From Adiantum capillus-veneris (Eukaryota > Streptophyta > Polypodiopsida > Polypodiales > Pteridaceae), in assembly GCA_014529385.2 (NCBI GenBank), contig CM043945.1, positions 612,312 to 676,311 on the forward strand: a stretch of DNA of 64,000 bases. The letters run 5' to 3'. This document shows, one piece after another, positions 24,341 to 34,904 of the stretch; the first letter of the stretch is position 1; each line of letters opens with the position of its first letter. A program made the position numbers and the translations under genes. The notes under the pieces were generated by a model. It saw only the letters and a list, made by a program, of their open reading frames with translations, was not told where the DNA came from and ran no database searches.

Positions 24341-26014
24341 TTACTCTTGGGAAGCATTGTAAGCATTGACAAGGTTTAGGTTATCCTTTAATTGTATGCC
24401 TTGCATCCATCTAGCATCTTCAAAAGGATAATTCTTAAACTTAATAAGATATCGTCTGATAGTCTTACCGCCTCTTAATACCTTGTCTTCATGTCGGAGA
24501 ATGGACTCGGGCTGCAGCACCTCCTCGTGGTCCTCGATCTCTGTTGGGTCTTCAATAGTTGGTTCTTGAGGTGGCTCTCCTTTGTAAGGCTTTAAGAGGC
24601 TCACATGAAAAGCATTGTGTATGAGCCAATGATTGGGCAACTTAAGTTGATAGGCCATCTCATTGATTGGCCTAAGAATCTGGAAGGGACCATAGTACCT
24701 TTTTGCTAGTTTAGCATAGTACTTTTGGTGGCCCGTAGGATTCTTGCCCGTAGTGTGCCTTAATCGAGCCTTGGGAAACTTTAACAAGACCCAATCGTTT
24801 TCTTTAAAGGCTTGGGCTCTTCTGTGCTTGTCAGCAGCAGCCTTTTGCCTTTGCTGTGAGATAGAGATAGCATCCTTAATCTTTTGGAAAGATTCTTGTA
24901 GGTCTCGGCTATACTCATCTGCAGCGAAGATCTTCCCATGTACCTTAAGTAGCAAGGGACTTTTTGATCTTCCCTCAATTACCTCGAAAGGTGCTTTTCC
25001 TGTAGAAGTATGTACAGTGTTATTGTAAGCATACTCTACTAAAGGTAAGTACTTCTCCCATTGGGATCTTTGATCTACTTCCGTTACATAGGCTTTTAGT
25101 AGATCGAGAATAGTTAGGTTAGCTATTTCACTTTGGCCATCAGTTTGTGGATGATAGGCCGAAGAGAAGTTTAGCCTTGTTCCTAAATTCTCAAAGAGAC
25201 CCTTCCAGAAATTACTGGTCATTCTAGGATCTCTATCCGACACTATGGACATTGGCAAGCCATGGTACTTGAAAATTTGTGAAATGAAGAGGGTTGCCAT
25301 TTGATGGGCTTTGATAGTCTTTTTGACAGGTATAAAATGAGCTTGTTTACTGAACCTGTCTACTATCGTCCATATTCCCGTATTCCCATGGATAGACTTA
25401 GGCAATCCAAAGATAAAATCCATGGATATGCTCTCCCACGGTGAATTAGGGATTGGCAAGGGTTGAAGCAATCCAAGTTGCTTCCCTCTATCAAATTTTG
25501 TCTTTTGACATACCACACATTTGGAAACATACTCATGTATGTTCACTTTCATGGTAGGCCAATAGAAATATGTTTCAATGCCCTTTAGGGTAGACTGAAT
25601 CCCTCTATGCCCCGCATATGGGGGAGCATGAGATTCATACATTACTTTCTCACGTAGTGAGTTAGTAACGCATAGTCTATTGCCATAGAGAAGATAACCA
25701 TCTTGTAAAGTAAATGGTTCTTCTTTCTTCCCTAATGCAAGGGCTGAAATCACATCTCTAAAATCGGGATCAATAGCATACTCATCTATCATTAAAGATA
25801 GATCATTGTGAGTTGCTATGGAAACCGCATTCACTCTCGGTCGTCTTGAGAGTGCATCGGCTACTTGATTATGCTTGCCAGCAATGTGAGCAATATGAAA
25901 ATGAAATTGCGAAAGGAAATTTGCCCACCTCATTTGTTTGTCGGAGAGCTTGGTCTGCGTCATGAAGTACTTAAGACTTTGGTGATCCGTTCGCAGAATG
26001 AAAGGAGTCCCCAA
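24341..26014 (-). CDS. Copy A pol, 3' part: RNase H end, integrase, chromodomain-like tail
   Basis: 557 codons. It starts inside RNase H (GTPFILRTDHQSLKYF). The integrase has the zinc-binding His/Cys region (HRGIQS...CVVCQKTK), then the catalytic core with Asp in SMDFIFGLP, Asp in VSDRDPRMTS and Glu in DGQSEIANL (D,D-35-E arrangement). The C-terminal part carries a GPF/Y-type stretch (KRYYGPFQIL), then PESILRHEDKVLRGG and YLIKFKNYPFEDARW, which fit a chromodomain used for targeting in chromoviruses. It is separated from the upstream frame by a frameshift near 26062, so it is not made in frame from this copy. Confidence 0.92.
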   Translation of the reverse strand: MGTPFILRTDHQSLKYFMTQTKLSDKQMRWANFLSQFHFHIAHIAGKHNQVADALSRRPRVNAVSIATHNDLSLMIDEYAIDPDFRDVISALALGKKEEPFTLQDGYLLYGNRLCVTNSLREKVMYESHAPPYAGHRGIQSTLKGIETYFYWPTMKVNIHEYVSKCVVCQKTKFDRGKQLGLLQPLPIPNSPWESISMDFIFGLPKSIHGNTGIWTIVDRFSKQAHFIPVKKTIKAHQMATLFISQIFKYHGLPMSIVSDRDPRMTSNFWKGLFENLGTRLNFSSAYHPQTDGQSEIANLTILDLLKAYVTEVDQRSQWEKYLPLVEYAYNNTVHTSTGKAPFEVIEGRSKSPLLLKVHGKIFAADEYSRDLQESFQKIKDAISISQQRQKAAADKHRRAQAFKENDWVLLKFPKARLRHTTGKNPTGHQKYYAKLAKRYYGPFQILRPINEMAYQLKLPNHWLIHNAFHVSLLKPYKGEPPQEPTIEDPTEIEDHEEVLQPESILRHEDKVLRGGKTIRRYLIKFKNYPFEDARWMQGIQLKDNLNLVNAYNASQE

Positions 26015-26034
26015 TAAATAGTGCTTCCATGAGT

Positions 26035-29000
26035 CTAAGGCATGTAGAACTGCAAGGAGTTCTTTTCGTATATGCCTAGAGCTTGCTCAACAGGGTCGAG
26101 CCTTCGACTCTCATAGCCTATGGCGTGCCCTTCTTGGAGCAGAACAGCCCCAAGGCAATCACCACAAGCATCACATTGGACCTCAAATGGTTTTGAGAGA
26201 TCCGGTAGTGTAAGCACAGGTTGAGAGATAAGCTTTTCTTTAAGCTTTTTGAAAGCATTGTTCTCCTTAGCAGACCACGTATACCTAACATTTTTCTTTG
26301 TTAGGTCATGTAATGGTCCCGCAATTTGTGAGAACTTTTCTATGAAGCGTCTATAGTATGCACACATACCTATAAAGCTTCTTAGTTCATGAAGATTCCT
26401 TGGTTTAGGCCATCCTTTTATTACCTCTAACTTGGATGGATCCATTTGGATTCCATCTTGAGAGATAATGTGACCTAAATATTGAATCTCTTGCAAGAAA
26501 AATTCACTTTTCTTTCGATTAACATAAAGTTTATTCTCTCTTAAAACTTGAAATATTACCTGGAGGTGTTGCTTGTGTTCCTCTAATGAATTAGAGTAGA
26601 TGATAATATCATCAAAGAACACTCCAGTGAAGGTTCGATGAGGTCTGAACAGCTTCTCCATCAAGCGGTTAAATGTGGCTGGTGCATTAGTCAAGCCAAA
26701 AGGCATGACAATGTATTCGTAAAGACCAAATGTAGTACGAAATGCGGTCTTTACAATGTCTTGATCAACTATCCTTATTTGATGATAGCCACTTTTTAGG
26801 TCAATCCTACTGAAGTAGGTCGATCCTTGTAGCTTATCAAATAGGTCTTCTACCCGTGGAACGGGAAACCTATTCTTGATAGTGATCCTATTTAGTGCTC
26901 TATAGTCGACACACATACGATATGTGCCGTCTTTCTTTTGCACTAATAGCACGGGTGAGCAAAATGGAGATGAGCTAGGCCTAACCATGCCCTTCTCAAT
27001 TAACTCATGCACTTGCCGCATAATCTCCTCTTGTTGAGCTTGAGAAACTCTATAAGGAGGTTTGTTAGGCGGTGAACTTCCTGGAAGAAGTTCAATTGCA
27101 TGGTCGTCATTACCTCGTTTAGGAGGTAGCTCACAAGGGATGTCGTCAATAAAGACATCTTGAAACCCCTTGAGAAAATTGGATAACTCTAATTCCTTTT
27201 GGTTGCTTTTATTTTCTTTTGCTAAAGCATTAGGTTCATTTTGAGAATCTTTAACAAAAATCATGTACACGGAAATAGAGCTCTTTATTGACTTGTTGAA
27301 AGCTGGTGTATGTACAATGGGGATGGTGTTACCCATCTCCCTAGCATCTATATACATGTCCTTTTTCCTGAACTTAAAGGAGATTCTCCTTTCAGGAAAT
27401 TTAACATGGGCAGCCAGACGGTCAAACCATGGTGCCCCTAGGATTACATCCTCATGCTTGAGAGGAGAGATAAAGAAGTCCTCTTTGTCCACATAGCCTT
27501 GGACATGAAGCCTCAATTTCCCGATTAAGGGAGTGACTGAAGCTTCTTGCCCCTTGAAGGCACTGTCTTCGGGTAGGATATCTCCCATCTCGTAGGATTG
27601 TATGCCTAGCTTGGTGGCTAACTCCATAGATATAAAATTGTGAGTAGAACCAGGGTCAAAGAGAATAAAAGCATCATGTTCTCTTACCTTTCCCCAAGCA
27701 TGGCATAGAGGAGATCCTTTGTGGTGAGTTTGGTGAATCTCCTCCTCTTGGATTTCAACCAAAGAAGCTCTAGGAGGATCTTGGCGGTTGTTCTTTTGGG
27801 GACAAGCGCGATACGCATGCCCTTGTTCGCCGCACTTGAAACACCGGTTATCTTTACGATAACGCTCAAGCTCTTCAGGAGAGAGTTTATTCTTTCCTTT
27901 GTAAACTCCCTTCTCTTTAGCTTTGTTGGAATTGCCCTTAGGAGACTTTTGGACATTGTCCTTCCCCTTAGGCTCATTGGAACCCTTGTTTTCCGGGGGC
28001 TTATTATTTCTTTTACCCCCCATTTGGAAATTGATTCGCGAGGCCACCATAGTATGGTGTATTACCGCCGATATGGTACGTGGCCTTTGGGAGTTGACAT
28101 ACTCCGCCATTTCTTCGGTTAAGCCCGCACAAAATTGTTGCTTTTGCTCTCCAAAATCCAACTTTTTGAAGACAGTGGCTTTGAGTTGTAGGTCCCAAAA
28201 CTTGTCTACATATTTGTGGATGGATTCATTGGGAGAGAGCTTTAAGCTTCGCCATTCGGTGAGTACTTTGTCTTTGGCATCGGTGGCCAAAAACTGCTTC
28301 ATAATGGAAGCTCTTAAAGCCTTCCATGTTCGTGGAGCTTCACCGTTGGCTCGTAGGCTAGACCACCATTGTCTGGCGGACTTTTGAAAGTGCATAGCTA
28401 CATGGCGTAGCTTAGAGGACTCCGTGAAGCCCTCATCTCCAAACGCCGCATCGAATTGCTGGATAAAGGCCAAAACTTTGTCTGTAGCACCGAAGGTGCC
28501 ATCATAGGTAAGGAAAGAGATGCTCTTCCCTCCCTCTTTGAATTTCTTCAGCTTGGACGACCTCTTCCATGCGGCATAGGATTTTCTATGGCCTCTTCTT
28601 TTTGATGGTTCAAAAGTTGCACCATCACTTTCTTCAGAAGATGAAGAATTTGAAGAAGGTGGAGAAGAGGGTGACCTCTTTCTCGCCTTTTTCTTGTCTT
28701 GATCTTTGTCACCTTCACCATAGCTTTCATAAGAGGAAGAGGATGAAGAAGATGGAGAAGAGGGTGTCCTCTTTCTCGCCTTTTTCTTCTCTTGCTTTTT
28801 ATCATCCCTCTTTGAATTATGGCGTGGAGAAGAGTGTGATGGTCTTCTCCGCTTTGGTGGTGATGGAGAGCGTTTAGCCCGCCGTCTTCGTGGAGCCATC
28901 TCCGCCGAGGTGGCGGGAGACTCGCTTCTTTCTCGTTCCTTCGGTGGAGGCTCTTGAGTTCTCCTTTGGGAAGGAGATGCATCATCAAGAAGTAAGTTCT

Positions 29001-29289
29001 TGAGCCCTTCATATGGATTCTCTTCTTCTTCCCGAATCGGAGAGAGACCTCTTTTGGTAGTCTCACAAGGAGGCTTCCTAGGTGTTCTCTCGTCATGGTG
29101 ATGAGCTTGGAGAATCCCGTGAGCACGGAGCTGCCGTTGCACTTCACTTTGGAGAGATGGATTGCCCATGGCTTGTTGAAGCCTAGAAACAAGATAGTTA
29201 ACAAGCATTGAAGAATCATTAGTAGCTTGCTCATGAGCAAAATCAAAGTTATCAACATTAATTTCACTCTCTTTACTATTGTCAGCCAT
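26035..29289 (-). CDS. Copy A gag-pol, 5' part: gag, protease, reverse transcriptase, RNase H start
   Basis: 1084 codons from the ATG at 29289. Residues 1-215 hold a Ser/Arg/Lys-rich region with an internal duplication (KKKARKR-T/S-PSSP twice). The capsid-like region spans about 240-420. A CCHC zinc knuckle (CFKCGEQGHAYRACP) is near 482-496. The protease motif is FDPGSTHNFIS near 545, with Pro where DSG/DTG is usual. The reverse transcriptase spans about 750-930, with YFSRIDLKSGYHQI and FFDDIIIYS in place of the common F/YVDD. RNase H begins with DACGDCLGAVLLQEG near 1045. The frame ends shortly after a single-base deletion near 26062, so the element encodes a complete polyprotein in two pieces. 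Confidence 0.93.
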   Translation of the reverse strand: MADNSKESEINVDNFDFAHEQATNDSSMLVNYLVSRLQQAMGNPSLQSEVQRQLRAHGILQAHHHDERTPRKPPCETTKRGLSPIREEEENPYEGLKNLLLDDASPSQRRTQEPPPKERERSESPATSAEMAPRRRRAKRSPSPPKRRRPSHSSPRHNSKRDDKKQEKKKARKRTPSSPSSSSSSSYESYGEGDKDQDKKKARKRSPSSPPSSNSSSSEESDGATFEPSKRRGHRKSYAAWKRSSKLKKFKEGGKSISFLTYDGTFGATDKVLAFIQQFDAAFGDEGFTESSKLRHVAMHFQKSARQWWSSLRANGEAPRTWKALRASIMKQFLATDAKDKVLTEWRSLKLSPNESIHKYVDKFWDLQLKATVFKKLDFGEQKQQFCAGLTEEMAEYVNSQRPRTISAVIHHTMVASRINFQMGGKRNNKPPENKGSNEPKGKDNVQKSPKGNSNKAKEKGVYKGKNKLSPEELERYRKDNRCFKCGEQGHAYRACPQKNNRQDPPRASLVEIQEEEIHQTHHKGSPLCHAWGKVREHDAFILFDPGSTHNFISMELATKLGIQSYEMGDILPEDSAFKGQEASVTPLIGKLRLHVQGYVDKEDFFISPLKHEDVILGAPWFDRLAAHVKFPERRISFKFRKKDMYIDAREMGNTIPIVHTPAFNKSIKSSISVYMIFVKDSQNEPNALAKENKSNQKELELSNFLKGFQDVFIDDIPCELPPKRGNDDHAIELLPGSSPPNKPPYRVSQAQQEEIMRQVHELIEKGMVRPSSSPFCSPVLLVQKKDGTYRMCVDYRALNRITIKNRFPVPRVEDLFDKLQGSTYFSRIDLKSGYHQIRIVDQDIVKTAFRTTFGLYEYIVMPFGLTNAPATFNRLMEKLFRPHRTFTGVFFDDIIIYSNSLEEHKQHLQVIFQVLRENKLYVNRKKSEFFLQEIQYLGHIISQDGIQMDPSKLEVIKGWPKPRNLHELRSFIGMCAYYRRFIEKFSQIAGPLHDLTKKNVRYTWSAKENNAFKKLKEKLISQPVLTLPDLSKPFEVQCDACGDCLGAVLLQEGHAIGYESRRLDPVEQALGIYEKNSLQFYMP

Positions 29290-29691
29290 TCTAACAACTT
29301 TTAGGTGTAAACTTTTTAGGTGTACTTTGGCACTTCAAGCCCTAGTTGCTACTCCTCTTTACCCCTTTAGAAAAAGCACTCAAGCTACTGTACTCGCGGC
29401 TCGAATACCATTAATTGCAAGGAATAGAAGAGAGGGTCTTTCGACACCAAAACAGCACCGGCTCCTGTCAAGCTTCTAATAGCTCAATAGTGGTTAAGCC
29501 GTAGGCAAGCCCCGTAGGACTCCACTATTAAGACGATAGCTCTCGATGGTGATGCCCCGTTAACCGCACAAAGGCAGGCGCATTGCAAGGCTGAAAAATC
29601 CCTATTCTACTTACTCACAGGCAATTAATAATACCAACCATTTGTAGCTAGCCTGAGGACCTCCCTTCTTGAGCAAGAAAAGAGAAACCTT

Positions 29692-29706
29692 GAGCTTTGA
29701 TACCAA
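29692..29706 (-). promoter_or_regulatory. Primer-binding site of copy A
   Basis: Directly inside the 5' LTR the - strand reads TTGGTATCAAAGCTC, one mismatch from the common plant initiator-Met tRNA primer site (TGGTATCAGAGC). Confidence 0.85.
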
Positions 29707-31295
29707 TGTAACATTTAATGGCCTAAAATCTTTTGTGTAGCGGAATTTAGCATGAACATAGTGGGCATTTCATTAGAGTTGATTCCTAATGAGATTTACA
29801 AGAGTGCTTGGGTGGAGAGAGCAACAAAAAGCATAACACCTAGTTAGATAGCATCGACAATACTTTCAAAAGAGAGAGCAATTAAGCTATTGACAACAAT
29901 TGAGGACCGGATTTGCATGGAGCCGGTCCCCCCTCCAAAAGGCTTTGTATTATGGTTTCTCCCATCAAGAGAGACATTGTACAATACAATTCTTTGTGTT
30001 CCTTCAAGACTAGCTAGTGCAATGAAGATGGAAGCTTCATACACCAAGCAAAACACTTAATCAAACACAACTTGAATTATCCCCGTTCTCAGACCCAAGA
30101 CCTCACACACCTTCGAAGATGGTGAGAGCTAGCAGGGTATGAGAGTAGATTGAGAGGAAAAAGAAGTATCTTACGAGAAAGAAGTACATCTCCTCACATA
30201 ATCACTCATATTAGCATAGCTTAGCTTAGTAATTAGCTTGGTAGAGAAGATGAGCATGCATTGAAGCTTGGCTCTTGGTTGGATTTGCATCCACATGCCA
30301 AGAGAGTGTTGATGTAGGCTTCTATCTCACAAGCTTGGAGTAGGTGATGAGCTCTCCATTAAAGCTTGGGAGGAGATAGAGTATTTTCCCTTCACACATG
30401 GTCAAGTGTGAGAGTGTGTGTGTCAATGCCCAGCAAAAATCAGCCCCCCCCTCTCTTGGGTGAGCCCTAGCTGCTAAATAAGTCTGGCTTTTGCCTCATT
30501 GGACCTCCCCAGGTCAAGCCAATAGGGATTAAGCAGCATAAGTGATAGCCTTCTGACATGTGTCCCCCCTTCCCCTTTTGTGAGAGCTTTAGGTAATTAA
30601 ATAATTAAACTAAACTCTCATTGGACCCCTTTGCCTCCTGGCCAATAGGAATCAGGCAAGCCATGGGGCTCCTGAATGCTCATTGGACCCCTTGGGAGAC
30701 TGCCCAATAGTCTTCTAGGACACTTAATTCTTATTGGTTTCTTTTATTAAATGTTTTTAAATTAATTAAACTAGATTTACTCTAGCTTAATTCTCATTGG
30801 TCCACTTCAAGGGTCTTCCAATAGGAATTGGGCACACCTTGTGGGCATCTGGCCTAGGGAGCTGACATGTGTCCCTCATTCCCTTTGTGTAAAGGGAGCC
30901 TGTGTGTGTGTGTGTGGCTTTCTCTCTCATCCCCTAGCTTTGGGGCTCGCCCCCTCCCATGTAGGGATATGCAAAGACTTTTAGAGCACACACTAAGCAT
31001 CCAATTTTCCCTAGGGTTGACCTTTGGACACAACCTTTGAATTTTGGAACCTTAGCATTTTGGAAGTCTTAATGGGCTGAACCTTAGGGTCTTTTTGGCC
31101 CATTGTTTCACATGGCTCTTTTGCAGATGGCCCCCCCTTTGGATCCCTATTTTCCCTCCTTTGGATCCCTACTGTGGCCGGTCTGCTAACTTAACCAATA
31201 TTCTAGCTTTTTCTCCCTTGGCACTTCCCCACATTAAATGATCAGCTTAATATGAGAAAATCATTTAGGAGAATTAGATATTGATTATTATGACA
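29707..31295 (-). repeat. 5' LTR of copy A (right end on the + strand)
   Basis: 1589 bases. Differences from the left LTR include CCTCCC/CCCCCC near 30444, a C/T near 30637, and CAATTT/CAGCTT near 31244. The leader between this LTR and gag (29290-29691) carries no gene. Confidence 0.95.
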
Positions 31296-33060
31296 TCCAC
31301 CACTTGTCCAACCTATTTCCCTAGTAGGTTTGGTCCCAATTTCACCACTTATCCACTCTATGTCATTATATTAAGAATAATTGGGTGTTAAGGTCCACCA
31401 CTTGTCCAACCTATAAGGTTATATATTGAATGGTATTTTTTCTCACCACTTGTAATGCCCATGATATGTTTTACATGGGGTTTTTGTTCCAAGGTCCACC
31501 ACTTTTCCAAGATAACTCTATTCAAACATAGAGAGAAACAAAGGTCCACCACTTGTCCAAGCTAGGCTCCATTGAAACATGGAGAGAATGATGCTGCACC
31601 ATTTATCCAAGATAGGCTGCATTGAAACATGGAGAGAAGCAAGCTTTACCATGTTTCCAAGCTAGGCTCCATTGAAACACTCTAGGGGGTTTTATTTCAA
31701 GGCCCACCACTTGTTTAACCTATTATCCCTAGTAGCATGAGTGGTTTGGTTTCAAGATTCACCACTTGTACACTCTATGTCATTCTATTGTGTTAAGGTC
31801 CACCACTTGTCCAACCTATAAGGTTATATCTTAAATGGTATCCTTTCTCGCCACTTGAAATGCCCATGATATGTTTTACATAGGAGTTTCATTCCAAGAT
31901 CCACCACTTGTCCAAGCTAACCATATTCAAACATAGAGAGAAACAAAGGTCCACGACTTGTCCAAGCTAGGCTCCATTGAAACATGGAGAGAAGGAACCT
32001 CCACCATTTCTCCTAGATAGGCTCCATTAAAACATGGAGAGAAGTAAGTTCCACCATGTCTCCAAGATGCTAGGCCCCATTGAAATACGCAAAACCCATG
32101 ATATTTTGTACATGGGTGATTTACATTCAAGGTCAACCATTTCTCCAACCTATTATCCCTAGTAGGTTTGGTCTCACAATTCACCACTTTTCCACTATAT
32201 GTCATTATAATAAGAGGAATTGGGTGCTAAGGTCCACCACTTGTCCAGCCTATAAGGTTATACCTTGAATGGTATTTTTTCTCACCACTTGTAATGCCCA
32301 TGACATGCTTTACATGGGGGTTTTGTTCCAAGGTTCACCACTTGTCCAAGCAAATTCTATTGAAACATAGAGAGAAACAAAGGTCCACCACTTTTCCAAG
32401 TTAGGCTCCATTGAAACATGGACCTTAATACCAAATTATTCCTAGTAGCATGAGTAATATTTTGTACATGGGGGGTTTGCATTCAAGGTCCACCACTTGT
32501 CCAACGTACTTTTCCTAGTAGGTTTGGTCGCAAGATTCACCACTTGTCCACTCTATGTCATTATATTAATAATAATTGGGTGTTAAGGTCCACCACTTTT
32601 CCAACCTATAAGGTTATATATTGAATCGTATTTTTTCTCACCACTTGTAATGTCCATGATATGTTTTACATGGGGATTTTGTTCCAAGGTCCACCACTTG
32701 TCCAAGCTAAATCTGTTCAAACATAGAGAGAAACAAACGTGCACCACTTGTCCAAGGTAGGCTCCATTGAAACATGGAGAGAATGATGCTCCACCATTTA
32801 TCCAAGATAGACTCCATTGAAACATGGAGAGAAGTAAGCTCCACCATGTTTCCAAGATGCTAGAGTCCATTGAAATACCCAAAACCCCTGATACTTTGTA
32901 CATGGGGGGTTTACATTCAAGGTCCACCACTTGTCCAACCTATTATCCCTAGTAGCATGAGTGGCTTGCTCTCAGGATTCACCACTTGTCCACTCTATAT
33001 CATTATATTAAGAAAAATTGGGTTTCCATATCTAAATGGATCTTTGCTTGGATAAGTGGT
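31296..33060 (-). repeat. Inverted-orientation satellite, continuation past copy A
   Basis: Continues the same array interrupted at 22392, with - strand cores at 31390, 31546, 31798, 31900, 32230, 32488, 32587, 32690 and 32920. A single diverged + strand monomer lies at 33045-33065. Confidence 0.9.
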
Positions 33061-33360
33061 AGACCTTGAGACCTAAATACCCATTCTACACTAGAGCATT
33101 GGTTAAGCCTTATACACTTCAAGAATACCTTTAACAACAAGTAGTAGTTATTAGTTGACTTAAGTCTAGTTGAACTCCATGGTATTGAGACTAAGAGAGA
33201 GTGTAGCATAAAAAAGAGTCAGGATTTTAATTTGACTTTCTTTCTATTAATGAGTAGATCATAGATGGATTTTGGTATCTAATAAAACCTTAGGGTAGAC
33301 AATGTAAAACTCATGTCTATTGTTGTGTTTGCATTAAGTGTTCTTGTTCTTTAATTTCAG
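33061..33360 (+). other. Spacer or intron end before the second FCP1-like exon
   Basis: AT-rich, with no repeat core and no open frame of note. It ends with the pyrimidine tract TTCTTGTTCTTTAATTTCAG, a good splice acceptor at 33360. Confidence 0.55.
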
Positions 33361-34136
33361 AACCATTACAGAAAAATGGATTGGCTATATGCTGGCATAA
33401 ATTGAAGAAAACTATTGAATTACCCATCCAACCTCCTCCAAGACCTTGTCCAAGGAATGAAGCACCTCCTTATCACCTACCACTTGATTTCAAGGACATC
33501 AAAAGAGTACTTATCTTGGATCTAGAGGGGTTACTTCTCAAGACAGTTGAAATGAAACATGGAGATTCTATGCCATCTTGGGCTCAACACATGCGACTTG
33601 TGGAGGACAAAGATGAAGGTTATCATGTGGTGCGACCAGACGCACAAAGTTTTTTGGATTTTTGTGCTGAATACTTTGAGCTATGGATATGGAGTTGCTA
33701 TAACTTAACAAGGGTGCAACGCATCACACAAAAGTGTTTTCCTGAGCAGTATACCAAGTTCAAGGTGTTTATGAGTAACAAAAATTGCCAAAATCCAAAT
33801 ATCATGTTAGGATTTACAAGGGTTTATCACAAAAATCTGAGTGATATTTGGAAGATATTTGAGGATTTGGATGCAAACAATACCTTAATTTTTTATGACA
33901 CTCCATATAGGGTGATGTGGAACATGCCAGGGACATATCTTATATTTCCAAAGATGTGGAGGCAAACTTCCGAGCAACTTCAAAACTTCTTGCAGAGAAC
34001 CATAATTCCATGGTTGGTAGGATGGTTGTATACAAGAGATAAGAGAGTCTATACATACAACACAATTGTAAATCAGTATAGTGATTCTGAGACAAATTAT
34101 GTCCTTGGTGTGTACTTGTCAACACGAAAGCATTGA
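33361..34136 (+). CDS. Second FCP1-homology exon, degenerate phosphatase-like protein (5' end missing)
   Basis: The frame opens at the acceptor AG (33360), with two bases completing a codon, and runs 257 residues to a TGA at 34134. No in-frame ATG precedes the domain, so at least one upstream exon is needed; I could not find it, and the satellite or copy A may have separated it. FCP1 features: VLILDLEGLLL (motif I Asp kept, second Asp replaced by Glu), RPDAQSFLDFCAEYFELWIW, and LIFYDTPYRVMW at motif III, where the usual Asp-Asp is Tyr-Asp. Related to, but clearly diverged from, the gene at 18086-19270. It is probably not a working phosphatase and may be a binding domain or a gene fragment. 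Confidence 0.72.
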
Positions 34137-34904
34137 ATAAATATGGCTATAAGATGCCTTTTTTATTCTAGTGTGTATCTTTCAACATTTGTATAATTTG
34201 ATATAGTCTTTTTTTTTTTTTTTAAAGGTGTGTCAATTTTATGAACACTTGAATGGAGTGCACCCTACTCTAAGGGGACTTCAATGTACTATTGGAGTGC
34301 ATCCTATTGTAAGGGGACTCTGATGTATTGCTAGAGTGCACCCAAATTTTTGGGGACTCATTTTTTATTTGATTGGGGCCTATGTTGGGTCATATAGTAA
34401 AAGAAATTCATTTTTTGTCAATTCATATCAAGGTTGCATTTATTTGGAACTATGAAAGAATTGATGTTTGATGTCAAAATAAAACTTGTAAGTGTGGATC
34501 AGAGAATTCATGGACTTTAAATATGTGAGAGGGATCTTTTTCTTGGGCACAAATGTTTGCTTCAAGAATTTTGTCATTACATACTTTATGTGAAAGAGTT
34601 TTAGAACCTAAAAGACTTTGAAAACAAAACTATGGAATCTAAGTGCATGTATTCTTGAATGGCTTGAAAGTTGATGTATACATGCATGTCGCCTTGATGA
34701 AGATTTAGATCTGACAAGATGGAAAGATATAATTCTTGGACGTTACCTTTGTCAATTTGGTAATAACATATTTAACTTTCTTTTAATATGGGTGGAAAAT
34801 ATATTATTATGTGCATTTGGAACCTAATTGCTTGACCTTCAAACCAAGATTCCTATGTTATTTTTTCATATACTTTTTTGTACTGAATTAAGATTGTGGA
34901 TGCA
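34137..34904. other. Spacer with a 39-bp tandem repeat
   Basis: At about 34254-34351 the phrase TGGAGTGCACCCTACTCTAAGGGG recurs two and a half times with a 39-base period. A T-run lies at 34209-34224. The remainder is AT-rich without gene signals and probably includes the 3' UTR of the preceding exon. Confidence 0.6.

Larger units (their letters stand above)
22393..31295 (-). mobile_element. Full-length Ty3/gypsy chromovirus-type LTR retrotransposon (copy A)
   Basis: 8903 bases, read on the - strand. It is bounded by LTRs of 1590 and 1589 bases starting TG and ending CA, with a 5-bp target duplication TCCAC at 22388-22392 and 31296-31300. Removing the element rejoins a perfect satellite core. 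The order on the - strand is 5' LTR (29707-31295), primer site like initiator-Met tRNA, gag, protease, reverse transcriptase, RNase H, integrase, chromodomain-like tail, purine tract, 3' LTR. I saw only about eight differences between the LTRs by eye, so insertion is recent. One frameshift separates the two open frames. Confidence 0.95.

Noticed and set aside
27684-29297. Open frames on both strands overlapping the gag region
   Set aside because: Shadows of the gag-pol frame of copy A in other frames.
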